The translations under genes were made by a program, and so were the position numbers. Shown piece after piece: positions 1 to 9,051 of a stretch of 64,000 nt of DNA (the stretch's first letter is position 1; the number at the start of each line of letters is the position of its first letter). The stretch comes from Gammaproteobacteria bacterium (GTDB lineage: Bacteria; Pseudomonadota; Gammaproteobacteria; Nevskiales; Nevskiaceae), in contig JAPLSB010000009.1 of NCBI GenBank assembly GCA_026398875.1, positions 248,001-312,000 on the forward strand, written 5' to 3'. Under the pieces are notes generated by a model. The model was given only the letters and a program-made list of their open reading frames with translations, made no database searches and was not told the DNA's origin.

Positions 1-25
1 ACAGGCGCGGCGTGGCGCGGATCAT
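1..25 (-). CDS. Start of a gene coupled to ubiJ, probably ubiB (partial)
   Basis: Only the first eight codons lie in the window (MIRATPRL). The ATG at 25-23 overlaps the ubiJ TGA at 24-22 as ATGA, so the gene is translationally coupled to ubiJ. In many gammaproteobacteria ubiB follows ubiE and ubiJ, so UbiB, an atypical kinase/ATPase of coenzyme Q synthesis, is the expected product. That is inference from gene order; eight residues cannot identify it. Confidence 0.35.
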
Positions 26-636
26 GGCGCGCTCCGCTGTTCGAGCTGCGCGAGGCGCGCTTCAAGCCGATCGACCCCTTCCCGCACGCTGTCCACTGCG
101 TCCATCCATTCCTCGACATCGGCCGCGCGGGCCAGGTCTTCGCTTTCTTCGGTCAGGTATTCGGCGGTATCGCGGCTGAGCTTGTCTGCGGCGGACCGGC
201 CGAAACCGAACAGGCCGCGCAAACCGCCGACCAGCCGATGCGCCGCGCCATCACCAATGACCTTGGCGATCAGTTCCTCGGGATCGAAGCCGACTCGGGT
301 CAGCAGGCCGCTGAAGCGGGTCAGCAGTTCGGTGTCGCCGACCACGTCGATGCCGGTCGGCAGGCCTTCGCGGCGGGCCAGTGTGTTCAGGCCAAGCCGC
401 GCCAGCCGCAGGCTCGGCGCCGACACCAGCACGTCCGGCTCGTCCTCGGCGACGTTCGACACCCGGACGCCGGTCGCGATCGGCTCGATCACGAACATCC
501 AGCCGAGATCGGCCGCTTCGAGCGCGATCGACTTGCCTTGCATTGCCGCGCAATCGGCGATCACGCCGCGTTCCAGACGCAGGTAGCGGTTCAGCGCGAC
601 TTCGACGGCCGCGCAGACAAGAGCGGGAGCGGCCAT
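22..636 (-). CDS. ubiJ: Ubiquinone biosynthesis accessory factor UbiJ
   Basis: A 204-residue protein with an N-terminal SCP2-like lipid-binding region (about residues 15-105) and a charged helical C-terminus that looks like a coiled coil (about 165-200). UbiJ with UbiK is known to hold ubiquinone intermediates in the soluble Ubi complex. The gene starts one base after the ubiE stop (638) and its own stop overlaps the next start, giving an ubiE-ubiJ-(ubiB) operon. Identification rests on length, domain layout and position after ubiE. The N-terminal half is poorly conserved in this family, so position carries much of the weight. Confidence 0.85.
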   Translation of the reverse strand: MAAPALVCAAVEVALNRYLRLERGVIADCAAMQGKSIALEAADLGWMFVIEPIATGVRVSNVAEDEPDVLVSAPSLRLARLGLNTLARREGLPTGIDVVGDTELLTRFSGLLTRVGFDPEELIAKVIGDGAAHRLVGGLRGLFGFGRSAADKLSRDTAEYLTEESEDLARAADVEEWMDAVDSVREGVDRLEARLAQLEQRSAP

Positions 637-637
637 G

Positions 638-1417
638 TCAGTCCAGACGATATCCGCGATGCACGGCGACGATGCCGCCGGTCAGGTTGTAGACCTGCAC
701 GCGGGCCAGGCCGGCGTTTTCCATCATGCCTTTGAGCGTTTCCTGATCCGGGTGCATGCGGATCGACTCGGCGAGGTAACGGTAGCTGTCGGCGTCGTTG
801 GCGACCAGACGGCCCATCAGCGGCAGCAGCTTGAACGAGTACTGGTCGTAGACCTTGCTGAGGAGTTCGGTCTGCGGCTTGGAGAATTCGAGCACCAGCA
901 GGCGGCCACCGGGCTTCAGCACGCGCCGCATCGAAGCCAGTGCCTTGTCCTTGTCGGTGACGTTGCGCAAGCCGAAGGCGATGGTGATGCAGTCGAAAGT
1001 GCCGTCCTCGAACGGCAGACACTCGGCATTGGCCTGCACCAGCGGCACGTCGACGACACCCTTGTCGGCAAGCGCGGCGCGACCCTGATTCAGCATCGCG
1101 GCATTGATGTCGGCCAGCGTGACCAGGCCACGGGTGCCGGCCAGCTTGCGGAATTCGCGAGCGAGGTCGCCGGTGCCGCCGGCCAGATCGAGCACTTTTT
1201 CGCCCGAGCGCACGCCGGCCAGATCGATGACGAAGCGCTTCCACAGCCGGTGGATGCCGAACGACATCAGGTCATTCATCACGTCGTACTTCGAGGCGAC
1301 CGACGAGAACACCTCGCGCACGCGCTTCTGTTTCTCGCCGACCGGCACCTGCTCGAAGCCGAAGTGCGTGGTGCCGCGCGGGTTGCCACGCGGGTTGTCG
1401 GAGTCTTGCTGAGCCAT
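638..1417 (-). CDS. ubiE: Ubiquinone/menaquinone C-methyltransferase UbiE
   Basis: A 259-residue class I SAM-dependent methyltransferase. It methylates 2-polyprenyl-6-methoxy-1,4-benzoquinol in ubiquinone synthesis (demethylmenaquinol in organisms that make menaquinone). The SAM-binding glycine motif [12 protein letters not shown] is near residue 75. The family signatures [18 protein letters not shown] (about 44-61) and [13 protein letters not shown] (about 144-156) are present. It is the first visible gene of the ubiE-ubiJ-(ubiB) operon. Upstream lies a 495-bp repeat-rich gap. Confidence 0.97.
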   Translation of the reverse strand: MAQQDSDNPRGNPRGTTHFGFEQVPVGEKQKRVREVFSSVASKYDVMNDLMSFGIHRLWKRFVIDLAGVRSGEKVLDLAGGTGDLAREFRKLAGTRGLVTLADINAAMLNQGRAALADKGVVDVPLVQANAECLPFEDGTFDCITIAFGLRNVTDKDKALASMRRVLKPGGRLLVLEFSKPQTELLSKVYDQYSFKLLPLMGRLVANDADSYRYLAESIRMHPDQETLKGMMENAGLARVQVYNLTGGIVAVHRGYRLD

Positions 1418-1506
1418 GGTCGGCGGGGGAAGTCGGGAGTCGCCGGATTATCGCAGTTCGCTGTCTTCGCGCGCCGGGTGCCGAAGAAAAGCGAGCCTCA
1501 GGCCGA

Positions 1507-1675
1507 GAACGCCAGGACGTGGAGAAAAGCCAAAGCCCCGGGGCACAAAGGCACAAAGGTGAAAAGCAAGGACAGCAGGCACGGCTGGGAGGATTTCGCT
1601 TTCCTTCGTGTCCTTGTCGTTGCCGTTCTTCGTGCCTTTGTGCCCCGGAGCTTTTCTCGCTTCGGCTGTTCTCGG
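1507..1675. repeat. Repeat unit copy 1, imperfect long palindrome
   Basis: The first 65 bases (1507-1571) are identical to 1699-1763. The distal part (about 1601-1675) matches 1791-1865 with a few substitutions. Within the unit the left arm containing CCCCGGGGCACAAAGGCAC is the imperfect reverse complement of the right arm containing GTGCCTTTGTGCCCCGG, so transcripts could fold into a long stem around a variable centre. This looks like a non-coding, MITE-like or REP-like element; its class is not identified. Confidence 0.8.
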
Positions 1676-1698
1676 GTGGACCGCGCTCCTGATGCAAC

Positions 1699-1865
1699 GA
1701 ACGCCAGGACGTGGAGAAAAGCCAAAGCCCCGGGGCACAAAGGCACAAAGGTGAAAAGCAAGGGCAACAAGCACGGCTGCGACGTTTTGTTTTCTTCGTG
1801 TCCTTGCTGTTGCCGTTCTTCGTGCCTTTGTGCTCCGGAGTTTTTCTCGCTGTGGCTGTGCTCGG
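1699..1865. repeat. Repeat unit copy 2, imperfect long palindrome
   Basis: Second tandem copy of the unit at 1507, starting 192 bases downstream of it. The left 65 bases are identical to copy 1; the centre and right arm have drifted. A related palindrome with different arm sequence lies between ibaG and murA (26158-26255). Confidence 0.8.
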
Positions 1866-1912
1866 AGACTTCGCGATCTCAGCACGTCACTCGCTGCCGA
1901 TGTGGACTGCGC

Positions 1913-2446
1913 TCAGTCGTCGGCGAGGTCTTCGCCGAAGATTTCCCGCGTGAAGCCGAACTGGCTCAGGTCGCGAATGCGGCGCGGGTACAGGATGCCG
2001 TCAAGGTGGTCGCATTCATGCTGGACGACGCGGGCATGGAAGCCGCTGACCTCGCGATCGATCGGCTGGCCGCGCTCGTCGGTGCCGGTGTAGCGCAGCC
2101 GGGCGTGACGCGGCACCAGCCCGCGCATGCCGGGCACTGACAGGCAGCCTTCCCAGCCGTCTTCCATCTCCGGCCCGATCGGTGTCAGCACCGGGTTGCA
2201 GAGAATCGTGAACGGTACTGTTTCGGCATCCGGATAGCGTGGATTGGCGCCGACACCGAAGATCACCACGCGCAGGTTCGCGCCGATCTGCGGCGCGGCC
2301 AGCCCGGCGCCATTCAGCGACGCCATTGTGTCCTGCATGTCGGTAATCAGCGCCTGCAGTTCGGCGCTGCCGAACAGCGTCTGCGGCACAGGTTCGGCGA
2401 TGCGCAGCAGCCGGGCATCGCCCATCCGCAGCACGTCGCGGATCAC
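1913..2446 (-). CDS. def: Peptide deformylase
   Basis: Removes the formyl group from the N-terminal methionine of new proteins using a metal centre. The three family motifs are present: [10 protein letters not shown] (about 46-55), EGCLS (about 99-103) and HECDHLDG (about 142-149), which supply the Cys and two His metal ligands and the catalytic Glu. The chosen start is the GTG at 2446-2444, giving 177 residues, because it overlaps the upstream DUF971 stop as GTGA; the longer reading adds an unrelated arginine-rich leader. No fmt gene is beside it, so this may be a second or relocated deformylase. Confidence 0.93.
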   Translation of the reverse strand: MIRDVLRMGDARLLRIAEPVPQTLFGSAELQALITDMQDTMASLNGAGLAAPQIGANLRVVIFGVGANPRYPDAETVPFTILCNPVLTPIGPEMEDGWEGCLSVPGMRGLVPRHARLRYTGTDERGQPIDREVSGFHARVVQHECDHLDGILYPRRIRDLSQFGFTREIFGEDLADD

Positions 2447-2877
2447 GGCGTGCTGCCGCCGGGGGCAACCGGCTTGAACTTGCCGACGCCGAGTGCGGAC
2501 AGCTTCACCGTGGCGTTGTCGCGGCTCATGCCATGTTCGGCCAGGCGCTGCTCGTAGCGTGCCCACCAGCTGGCGTGCTGGTCGGCCAGTTCACGCAAGG
2601 TCGGCCATGAGAACAGGCCACTGTCGTGGCCGTCGTCGAACTTCAGCCGCACGGCGTAGCGGCCGACCGGTTCGACTGCGGTGACATTCACGTCTCGCTT
2701 GCCGGCGACCAGCATCGGTTCGCCGCCGCCATGGCCACGTACTTCGGCGCTCGGGCTGAAGACCCGCAGGTATTCCAGTGGCAGCGAGTCGGTGCGATCG
2801 GTCCAGACCACTTCCAGCAGGCGGGACTTGCGGTGCAGCTTGATATCGGTGGGAACGGCAGCAGCGGAAGCGGCCAT
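2443..2877 (-). CDS. DUF971 (GBBH-like N-terminal) domain protein
   Basis: A 144-residue protein matching the small DUF971 family, related to the N-terminal domain of gamma-butyrobetaine hydroxylase. It shows [10 protein letters not shown] near residue 20, LPLEYLR near 34, and the ending [11 protein letters not shown] near 100. The start is the ATG at 2877, just downstream of the rubA terminator; longer readings run through that terminator hairpin. DUF971 genes are often found near hslVU and ubiE in proteobacteria, as here. A role in iron-sulfur protein handling has been proposed for the family, but nothing in this sequence proves it. It is coupled to def by a GTGA overlap. Confidence 0.85.
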   Translation of the reverse strand: MAASAAAVPTDIKLHRKSRLLEVVWTDRTDSLPLEYLRVFSPSAEVRGHGGGEPMLVAGKRDVNVTAVEPVGRYAVRLKFDDGHDSGLFSWPTLRELADQHASWWARYEQRLAEHGMSRDNATVKLSALGVGKFKPVAPGGSTP

Positions 2878-2895
2878 CGGCGCATGCTCAAAAGA

Positions 2896-2926
2896 CGGAA
2901 CAGCGGCGATTATCGCCGCTGTTCCG
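2896..2926 (-). terminator. Intrinsic terminator after alkB-rubredoxin
   Basis: Perfect 14-base inverted repeat with a 3-base loop (arms 2896-2909 and 2913-2926). On the minus strand it is followed by TCTTTT. It lies 10 bases past the rubredoxin stop and just before the DUF971 start, so it separates the two transcription units. Confidence 0.88.
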
Positions 2927-2935
2927 AACCTCCGA

Positions 2936-3115
2936 TCAGCTGCCGACTTCGGCGACGAAGTCGGGCTTCTCGCGGACTGCGCAGGACGGGCATGGCCAGT
3001 CGTCCGGAACCTGTTCCCAGCGGGTGCCCGCCGGGAATCCCTCGTGCGGATCACCGCGCTGTTCGTCGTAGCGATACCCGCAGCCGGGGCAGATGAAGCG
3101 ACGGAACGCGGCCAT
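2936..3115 (-). CDS. rubA: Rubredoxin, electron donor to AlkB
   Basis: A 59-residue protein with the rubredoxin iron knuckles CPGCGYRY (Cys9, Cys12) and CPSCAVREK (Cys42, Cys45), plus the family's acidic middle and DDWPCP segment. It carries single electrons from an NAD(P)H-dependent rubredoxin reductase to AlkB. Its start lies two bases past the alkB stop and a strong terminator follows, so alkB and this gene form a two-gene operon. No rubredoxin reductase lies beside it; the FAD reductase at 57972 is a conceivable but unproven partner. Confidence 0.97.
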   Translation of the reverse strand: MAAFRRFICPGCGYRYDEQRGDPHEGFPAGTRWEQVPDDWPCPSCAVREKPDFVAEVGS

Positions 3116-3117
3116 CT

Positions 3118-4314
3118 TCAGGCGCTCGCGGCAGCCTTGCCGCCACGCCGGCCCCAGCGGGCCTCAAGCCGTGCGCGGTAGCCAGGGCGGATGTTGATGC
3201 GGTCGAAGTGCCCGTCGGCCCAGGCGACGACGCGCGGATTCATCACGGCGAAGAAGATTGGCGGGAACAGCGCGATCAGGAACATCAGCGGATAGCCGCT
3301 CGGGTACTCCGGAAGATCCTCGAAGTTGCGCAGGCTCTGGTAGCGGCGCGTCGGGTTGGCGTGGTGGTCGGAATGACGCTGCAGGTTGAACAGGATCAGG
3401 TTCGACATCACGTGGTTGGAGTTCCACGAGTGGTACGGCTGGCAGGCCTCGTAGCGGCCGTTGTCGCGCTTCTGCCGCAGCAGGCCGTAATGCTCGATGT
3501 AGTTGGCGCTGGTCAGCACGCCGAACCAGCCCCAGATCGTCTGCAGCGCGAGGAACGGCACCATCACCCAGCCGAAGGCGACCGTCAGGCCGACGTACAG
3601 CGGCACGGTGATCAGCAGCGGCTGCAGCACTTCGTTCTGCAGTGTCCACGGGCTCTTGCCGCTGCGTGCCAGGCGGGTCTTTTCAGAAGCCCAGGCACGA
3701 CGCATGGCGCCGGGAATCTCGCGGCACGCGAAGCCGTAGATGTTCTCGCCCATCCGCGACGACGCTGGATCTTCAGGCGTCGCGACATCCTTGTGGTGAC
3801 CTTTGTTGTGCTCGATGAAGAAGTGGCCGTAGCCGACCACGGCGAGCACGGTCTTGGCGCACCAGCGTTCGAGCGTCGTCGTCTTGTGGCCCAGCTCGTG
3901 GCCGGTGTTGATGGCGAGGCCGTTGACCAGTCCGACACCGAGCGCGAGACCGAGGATCGAATGCCAGGCCAGATCACCGGTGCCGATCACCCAGGCGCAG
4001 TAGAACAGCGTGATGTAGTGGATCGGCACGGTCAGCATCGGCAGGATCCGGTAGTACCAGTCGGCATCGAGCTGCGGCACCACTTCCGGCGGCGGATTGC
4101 TGGCGTCGGCTGGCAGCAGGTAATCGAGGACCGGCACCGCGAGATACCAGATCATCCAGGTCGCCCAGTACCACACCGGCTGACCGGTCTTGGCGACGAT
4201 CGCGCAGGACATGACCGGCAGCAGCGGCCACATCAGCGAAAGCGACCACAGCCATCGGCGCCGGTCGGTGTATCGGACGATCTGCCCTTCGGCATTGGTT
4301 GCCTGAACGCTCAT
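3118..4314 (-). CDS. alkB: Alkane 1-monooxygenase AlkB
   Basis: Integral-membrane non-haem di-iron enzyme that hydroxylates the terminal carbon of n-alkanes. From the ATG at 4314 (preceded by AGGAG) the protein is 398 residues, normal for AlkB. All histidine motifs are present: HELGHK (139-144), EHNKGHH (168-174), NYIEHYGL (271-278) and LQRHSDHHA (311-319). Several hydrophobic segments span about residues 20-130 and 230-265. Trp56, in WYLAVPVLD, aligns with Trp55 of Pseudomonas putida GPo1 AlkB, a residue known to limit chain length, which suggests medium-chain alkanes. It is divergent from a LysR regulator. Confidence 0.98.
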   Translation of the reverse strand: MSVQATNAEGQIVRYTDRRRWLWSLSLMWPLLPVMSCAIVAKTGQPVWYWATWMIWYLAVPVLDYLLPADASNPPPEVVPQLDADWYYRILPMLTVPIHYITLFYCAWVIGTGDLAWHSILGLALGVGLVNGLAINTGHELGHKTTTLERWCAKTVLAVVGYGHFFIEHNKGHHKDVATPEDPASSRMGENIYGFACREIPGAMRRAWASEKTRLARSGKSPWTLQNEVLQPLLITVPLYVGLTVAFGWVMVPFLALQTIWGWFGVLTSANYIEHYGLLRQKRDNGRYEACQPYHSWNSNHVMSNLILFNLQRHSDHHANPTRRYQSLRNFEDLPEYPSGYPLMFLIALFPPIFFAVMNPRVVAWADGHFDRINIRPGYRARLEARWGRRGGKAAASA

Positions 4315-4383
4315 GTTGTTGGTCTCCTCTCTCTGCACTGCCACGATGGCCACTGGACGTTGCCTGAGCTGCGGCGCAGCATT

Positions 4384-4409
4384 CCAATTCATTGTTATTG
4401 CCGAATTGG
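4384..4409. promoter_or_regulatory. Inverted repeat between alkB and lysR, likely operator
   Basis: The 107-base divergent gap contains the perfect inverted repeat CCAATTC-N12-GAATTGG. LysR-family proteins typically bind an interrupted dyad of the T-N11-A type close to their own promoter, and this dyad lies 13 bases before the lysR-type ATG. It is therefore the natural candidate site for the adjacent regulator. Binding is inferred. Confidence 0.55.
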
Positions 4410-4421
4410 TGAATTCTTGTC

Positions 4422-5387
4422 ATGAGCGAATCGTTCCGGCAGCTGCGCCACGTGCTGGCGCTGTACGAGCACCGCAATTACCGGCGTGCGGCCGAGGCCG
4501 TGCACCTGACGCAGTCGGCGCTGTCGATCAGCATCCGCCGCATCGAGGATGAATACGGCGTGCCGCTGTTCATTCGCGATCAGGCGGGCGTGCGGCCGAC
4601 CGAGTACGGCGAGGTCGTCGTGCGGCTGGCGCGCGAAACCGGCTCGACACTCGCCGAAGGCCGGCGCGAGATCGAGCTGCTGCGCAATCTCGATTCCGGC
4701 AAGGTGATCATCGGCTCCGACCCGTGGATGGCCGACATCATCGTGGCGCCGGCGCTGTCGAACCTGCTGCGCAAGCATTCGAAGCTGCGCTTCCGGCTGC
4801 GCAGCCAAGGCTGGGACGAGCTGCAGGGCGAACTGCTGGCGCGCCGTGTCGACGTTTATGTCGGCTCGCCGTTCGATTCGCTCGATCCGGGCATTCGCGC
4901 CACCACCTACGAACTGTCGTCGCCGGTGATCCTGTGCCGCCGCGATCACCCGCTGACCCGGCTGCCGGAGATCCGCATCAAGGATGTGCTGCCGTATCCG
5001 CTGCTGGTTCCGAAGCTGCCGCGCTGGTACCTGTCGTGGTTGGCCGAGCACTACGGCGGTGGCGTGCACTCCGAAGGTCTGCACGACCTGTTCCTGCAGA
5101 CCGAGGATTTCACCGTGATCCGCCATGTGGTCCACGAGACCGACGCCGTCACCGCCGGCGTGGTGCGCGCGTTTCCGGCCGAGCTGTCGCCGTCGGAGTT
5201 CGTGATGCTCGACATCGTCGATCTCGACCATGTCCGGGCACCGGTGGTGGTGGCGACACTGGCCGAGCGGCCGATTCCCGCTGCCGCGGCGGCCTTCATC
5301 AGCGAGGTGACCGGTGAAATCCTGCGCCTGCGCGCAGCACTGGACGGCGTACGCGCCCGCCGGCTGGCGGGCGCGAATCCGGTCTGA
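4422..5387 (+). CDS. LysR-family regulator divergent from alkB
   Basis: A 321-residue LysR-type regulator. The winged-helix N-terminus (about 7-66) contains RRAAEAVHLTQSALSISIRR. The effector-binding domain covers about 95-300. Divergent placement from alkB, with a perfect dyad in the shared gap, suggests it controls alkB-rubA and itself. Known AlkB regulators are more often AraC, LuxR/MalT or GntR types, so a LysR partner is less usual. The inducer cannot be read from the sequence. Confidence 0.9.
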   Translation: MSESFRQLRHVLALYEHRNYRRAAEAVHLTQSALSISIRRIEDEYGVPLFIRDQAGVRPTEYGEVVVRLARETGSTLAEGRREIELLRNLDSGKVIIGSDPWMADIIVAPALSNLLRKHSKLRFRLRSQGWDELQGELLARRVDVYVGSPFDSLDPGIRATTYELSSPVILCRRDHPLTRLPEIRIKDVLPYPLLVPKLPRWYLSWLAEHYGGGVHSEGLHDLFLQTEDFTVIRHVVHETDAVTAGVVRAFPAELSPSEFVMLDIVDLDHVRAPVVVATLAERPIPAAAAAFISEVTGEILRLRAALDGVRARRLAGANPV

Positions 5388-5390
5388 AGC

Positions 5391-6773
5391 TCAGAGGATG
5401 AAGCGGCTCAGATCCTCGTTGCCGGCCAGCTTTTCGAGCTTGGCGTCGACATAGGCGGCATCGACCGTCAACGTCGTGCCGGCGCGGTCCGGGGCATCGA
5501 AGGCGGCTTCTTCCATCAGCCGCTCCAGCACCGTGTGCAGGCGGCGGGCGCCGATGTTCTCGGTGCGCTCGTTGACCTGCCAGGCGAATTCCGCGAGCCG
5601 CTTCAGCCCTTCCGCGGTGAACGTCAGTGTCACACCTTCGGTGGCCAGCAGCGCCTTGTACTGCTCGGTCAGCGAATGGGTCGGCTCGGACAGGATGCGC
5701 ACGAAGTCTTCGGTCTTCAGCGCATCCAGCTCGACGCGAATCGGCAGGCGGCCCTGCAGTTCCGGAATCATGTCGCTGGGCTTGGACATGTGGAACGCGC
5801 CGCTGGCGATGAACAGGATGTGATCGGTCTTGATCGAGCCGTGCTTGGTCGACACCGTGCTGCCTTCGACCAGCGGCAGCAGATCGCGCTGCACGCCCTC
5901 GCGGGACACATCGGCGCCGCCGTACTCGCCGCGCTTGCAGACCTTGTCGATCTCGTCGATGAAAACGATGCCGTTGTCTTCGGCGTTCTTCAGCGCCTCG
6001 ACCTTGATCGCCTCTTCATCGATCAGCTTCGCCGCTTCCTCGTCGATCAGCAGCTTGCGGGCATCGCGCACCTTGAGCTTGCGCGGCTTCTGCTGGCCGC
6101 TGCCGATGTTCTTGAACATCGCCTGCAGCTGGCTGGTCATTTCCTCCATGCCGGGCGGGCCCATCACCGACATCGACGGCGGCGCCACCGCCATCTTCAG
6201 CTCGATCTCGGTGTCATCGAGCTTGCCTTCGCGCAGGCGCTTGCGGAACACCTGCCGGGCTGCGCCGTTCTCGCTTTCGCGATGCGTGGACGCTTCGCCG
6301 AAGTTCGAAGGCGGCGGCAGCAGCGCGTCGAGGATGCGCTCTTCAGCGGCGTCCTCGGCCTTGCTGCGCATCTTCGCGATCGCCTGTTCGCGGGTCAGCT
6401 TGACGGCGACATCGGCGAGTTCGCGAATGATCGAATCGACATCGCGGCCGACGTAACCCACTTCGGTGAACTTGGTTGCTTCCACCTTCACGAACGGCGC
6501 ATTGGCCAGCTTCGCGAGGCGGCGAGCGATTTCGGTCTTGCCGACGCCGGTCGGCCCGATCATCAGGATGTTCTTCGGCGTGATTTCGCTGCGGATCGCT
6601 TCCGGCGTCTGCTGGCGGCGCCAGCGGTTGCGCAGCGCGATCGCCACGGCTTTCTTGGCGGCGCTCTGGCCGACGATGTGGCGATCAAGCTCGGAGACGA
6701 TTTCGCGGGGCGTCATCGCAACCGCACCGGCTTGCGGTGACTGCAGGGCTTCGGGAGGCAGGGCGTCGTTCAT
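5391..6773 (-). CDS. hslU: HslU, ATPase subunit of the HslVU protease
   Basis: A 460-residue AAA+ unfoldase that feeds proteins into the HslV peptidase ring. Walker [14 protein letters not shown] is near residue 73 and Walker [10 protein letters not shown] near 274. The I domain lies between them, and sensor-2/arginine-finger sequence [19 protein letters not shown] is near the end. The C-terminal EDLSRFIL matches the tail that inserts into HslV. The first 19 residues are an unconserved extension; an alternative start at Met20 matches most homologues but lacks a ribosome site. It lies 12 bases after hslV. Confidence 0.97.
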   Translation of the reverse strand: MNDALPPEALQSPQAGAVAMTPREIVSELDRHIVGQSAAKKAVAIALRNRWRRQQTPEAIRSEITPKNILMIGPTGVGKTEIARRLAKLANAPFVKVEATKFTEVGYVGRDVDSIIRELADVAVKLTREQAIAKMRSKAEDAAEERILDALLPPPSNFGEASTHRESENGAARQVFRKRLREGKLDDTEIELKMAVAPPSMSVMGPPGMEEMTSQLQAMFKNIGSGQQKPRKLKVRDARKLLIDEEAAKLIDEEAIKVEALKNAEDNGIVFIDEIDKVCKRGEYGGADVSREGVQRDLLPLVEGSTVSTKHGSIKTDHILFIASGAFHMSKPSDMIPELQGRLPIRVELDALKTEDFVRILSEPTHSLTEQYKALLATEGVTLTFTAEGLKRLAEFAWQVNERTENIGARRLHTVLERLMEEAAFDAPDRAGTTLTVDAAYVDAKLEKLAGNEDLSRFIL

Positions 6774-6785
6774 GGAGTCGGGCTC

Positions 6786-7361
6786 TCAGCGGCCGGCGTC
6801 GGCAGTCAGTGCCGGCGGCAGCTTGTCGATCGTTTCGATCGTCAGGTTGTGATTGGTGTAGATGCAGATGTCGGCCGCGATGTGCAGCGCGCGCTCGGCG
6901 ATCTCGCGAGCCGTCAGCTCTGTGTTGGCAACCAGGGCCCGCGCGGCGGCGGTGGCGAAGCTGCCGCCGGAGCCGATCGCCAGCACGCCGTGCGCTTCCG
7001 GTTCCATCACGTCGCCGTTGCCGGAAATCATCAGCGTGGTGTCGGCATCGGCGACCAGCAGCAGCGCTTCGAGCCGGCGCAGGTAGCGATCGGAGCGCCA
7101 GTCCTTGGCCATCTCCACGGCTGCGCGGGTCAGGTGGCCGGCGTGCTTTTCGAGCTTGCCTTCGAAACGTTCGAACAAGGTGAACGCATCGGCGGTGCCG
7201 CCGGCGAAACCGGCGATCACCTTGTCGTTGTAAAGGCGGCGCACCTTGCGCGCGTTGCCCTTGACCATCGTGTTGCCCATCGACACCTGGCCATCGCCGC
7301 AGACGCAGACCTGGCTGCCGCGGCGCACGGCGAGGATCGTCGTACCGTCAAACTGTTCCAA
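6786..7361 (-). CDS. hslV: HslV, proteolytic subunit of the HslVU protease
   Basis: Threonine peptidase forming a double hexamer. The chosen start is TTG at 7361-7359, preceded by GGAG at seven bases, giving 191 residues. Translation begins MEQFDG, then the mature N-terminus TTILAVRR, so Thr7 would be the nucleophile exposed after removal of a six-residue propeptide. [27 protein letters not shown] and IGSGGSFA match the proteasome-beta fold. No ATG start fits without adding an arginine-rich leader. Confidence 0.95.
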   Translation of the reverse strand: MEQFDGTTILAVRRGSQVCVCGDGQVSMGNTMVKGNARKVRRLYNDKVIAGFAGGTADAFTLFERFEGKLEKHAGHLTRAAVEMAKDWRSDRYLRRLEALLLVADADTTLMISGNGDVMEPEAHGVLAIGSGGSFATAAARALVANTELTAREIAERALHIAADICIYTNHNLTIETIDKLPPALTADAGR

Positions 7362-7370
7362 GAGGCTTCT

Positions 7371-7407
7371 CCATCGGGCTCGCCTGCGGCGAGCGTTTAC
7401 GCGATGG
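7371..7407 (-). promoter_or_regulatory. Stem-loop in the hslV leader
   Basis: Nested dyads: outer CCATCG/CGATGG (7371-7376, 7402-7407) and inner GCTCGC/GCGAGC (7378-7383, 7389-7394), just upstream of the hslV ribosome site. A structured 5' leader has been described for E. coli hslVU mRNA. A terminator role for ntrC is the alternative, but no U-tract follows. Confidence 0.35.
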
Positions 7408-7463
7408 AGCAGTGTTTGGGTCCGGGTCAGGCGATTCAAGCCGACCGCACCGGACGCCGGCAA

Positions 7464-8996
<1,533 letters not shown>

Positions 8997-9051
8997 GGTT
9001 CAGCAGGTGCCCTCGGGTCCTGTGCAGCGGGCAGATCGGTGATCGCAATGC

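Larger units (their letters stand above)
1418..1912. other. Gene-free gap filled by two large repeats
   Basis: No credible gene lies between ubiE and def. Most of the interval (1507-1865) is two copies of a palindromic repeat unit, listed separately. The short open frames here are low-complexity translations of the repeats. The last 75 bases before ubiE must hold its promoter, but no clear -35/-10 pair is visible. Confidence 0.8.

Noticed and set aside
1272..1953. Several overlapping open frames of 80-158 codons on both strands, rich in Leu/Phe/Arg
   Set aside because: They are translations of the palindromic repeats, repeat internally in the same way as the DNA, and have no ribosome sites or family features.
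635..2140. A 501-codon open frame on the plus strand
   Set aside because: It runs antisense through ubiE, the repeats and def; it is a high-GC shadow frame without codon or family support.
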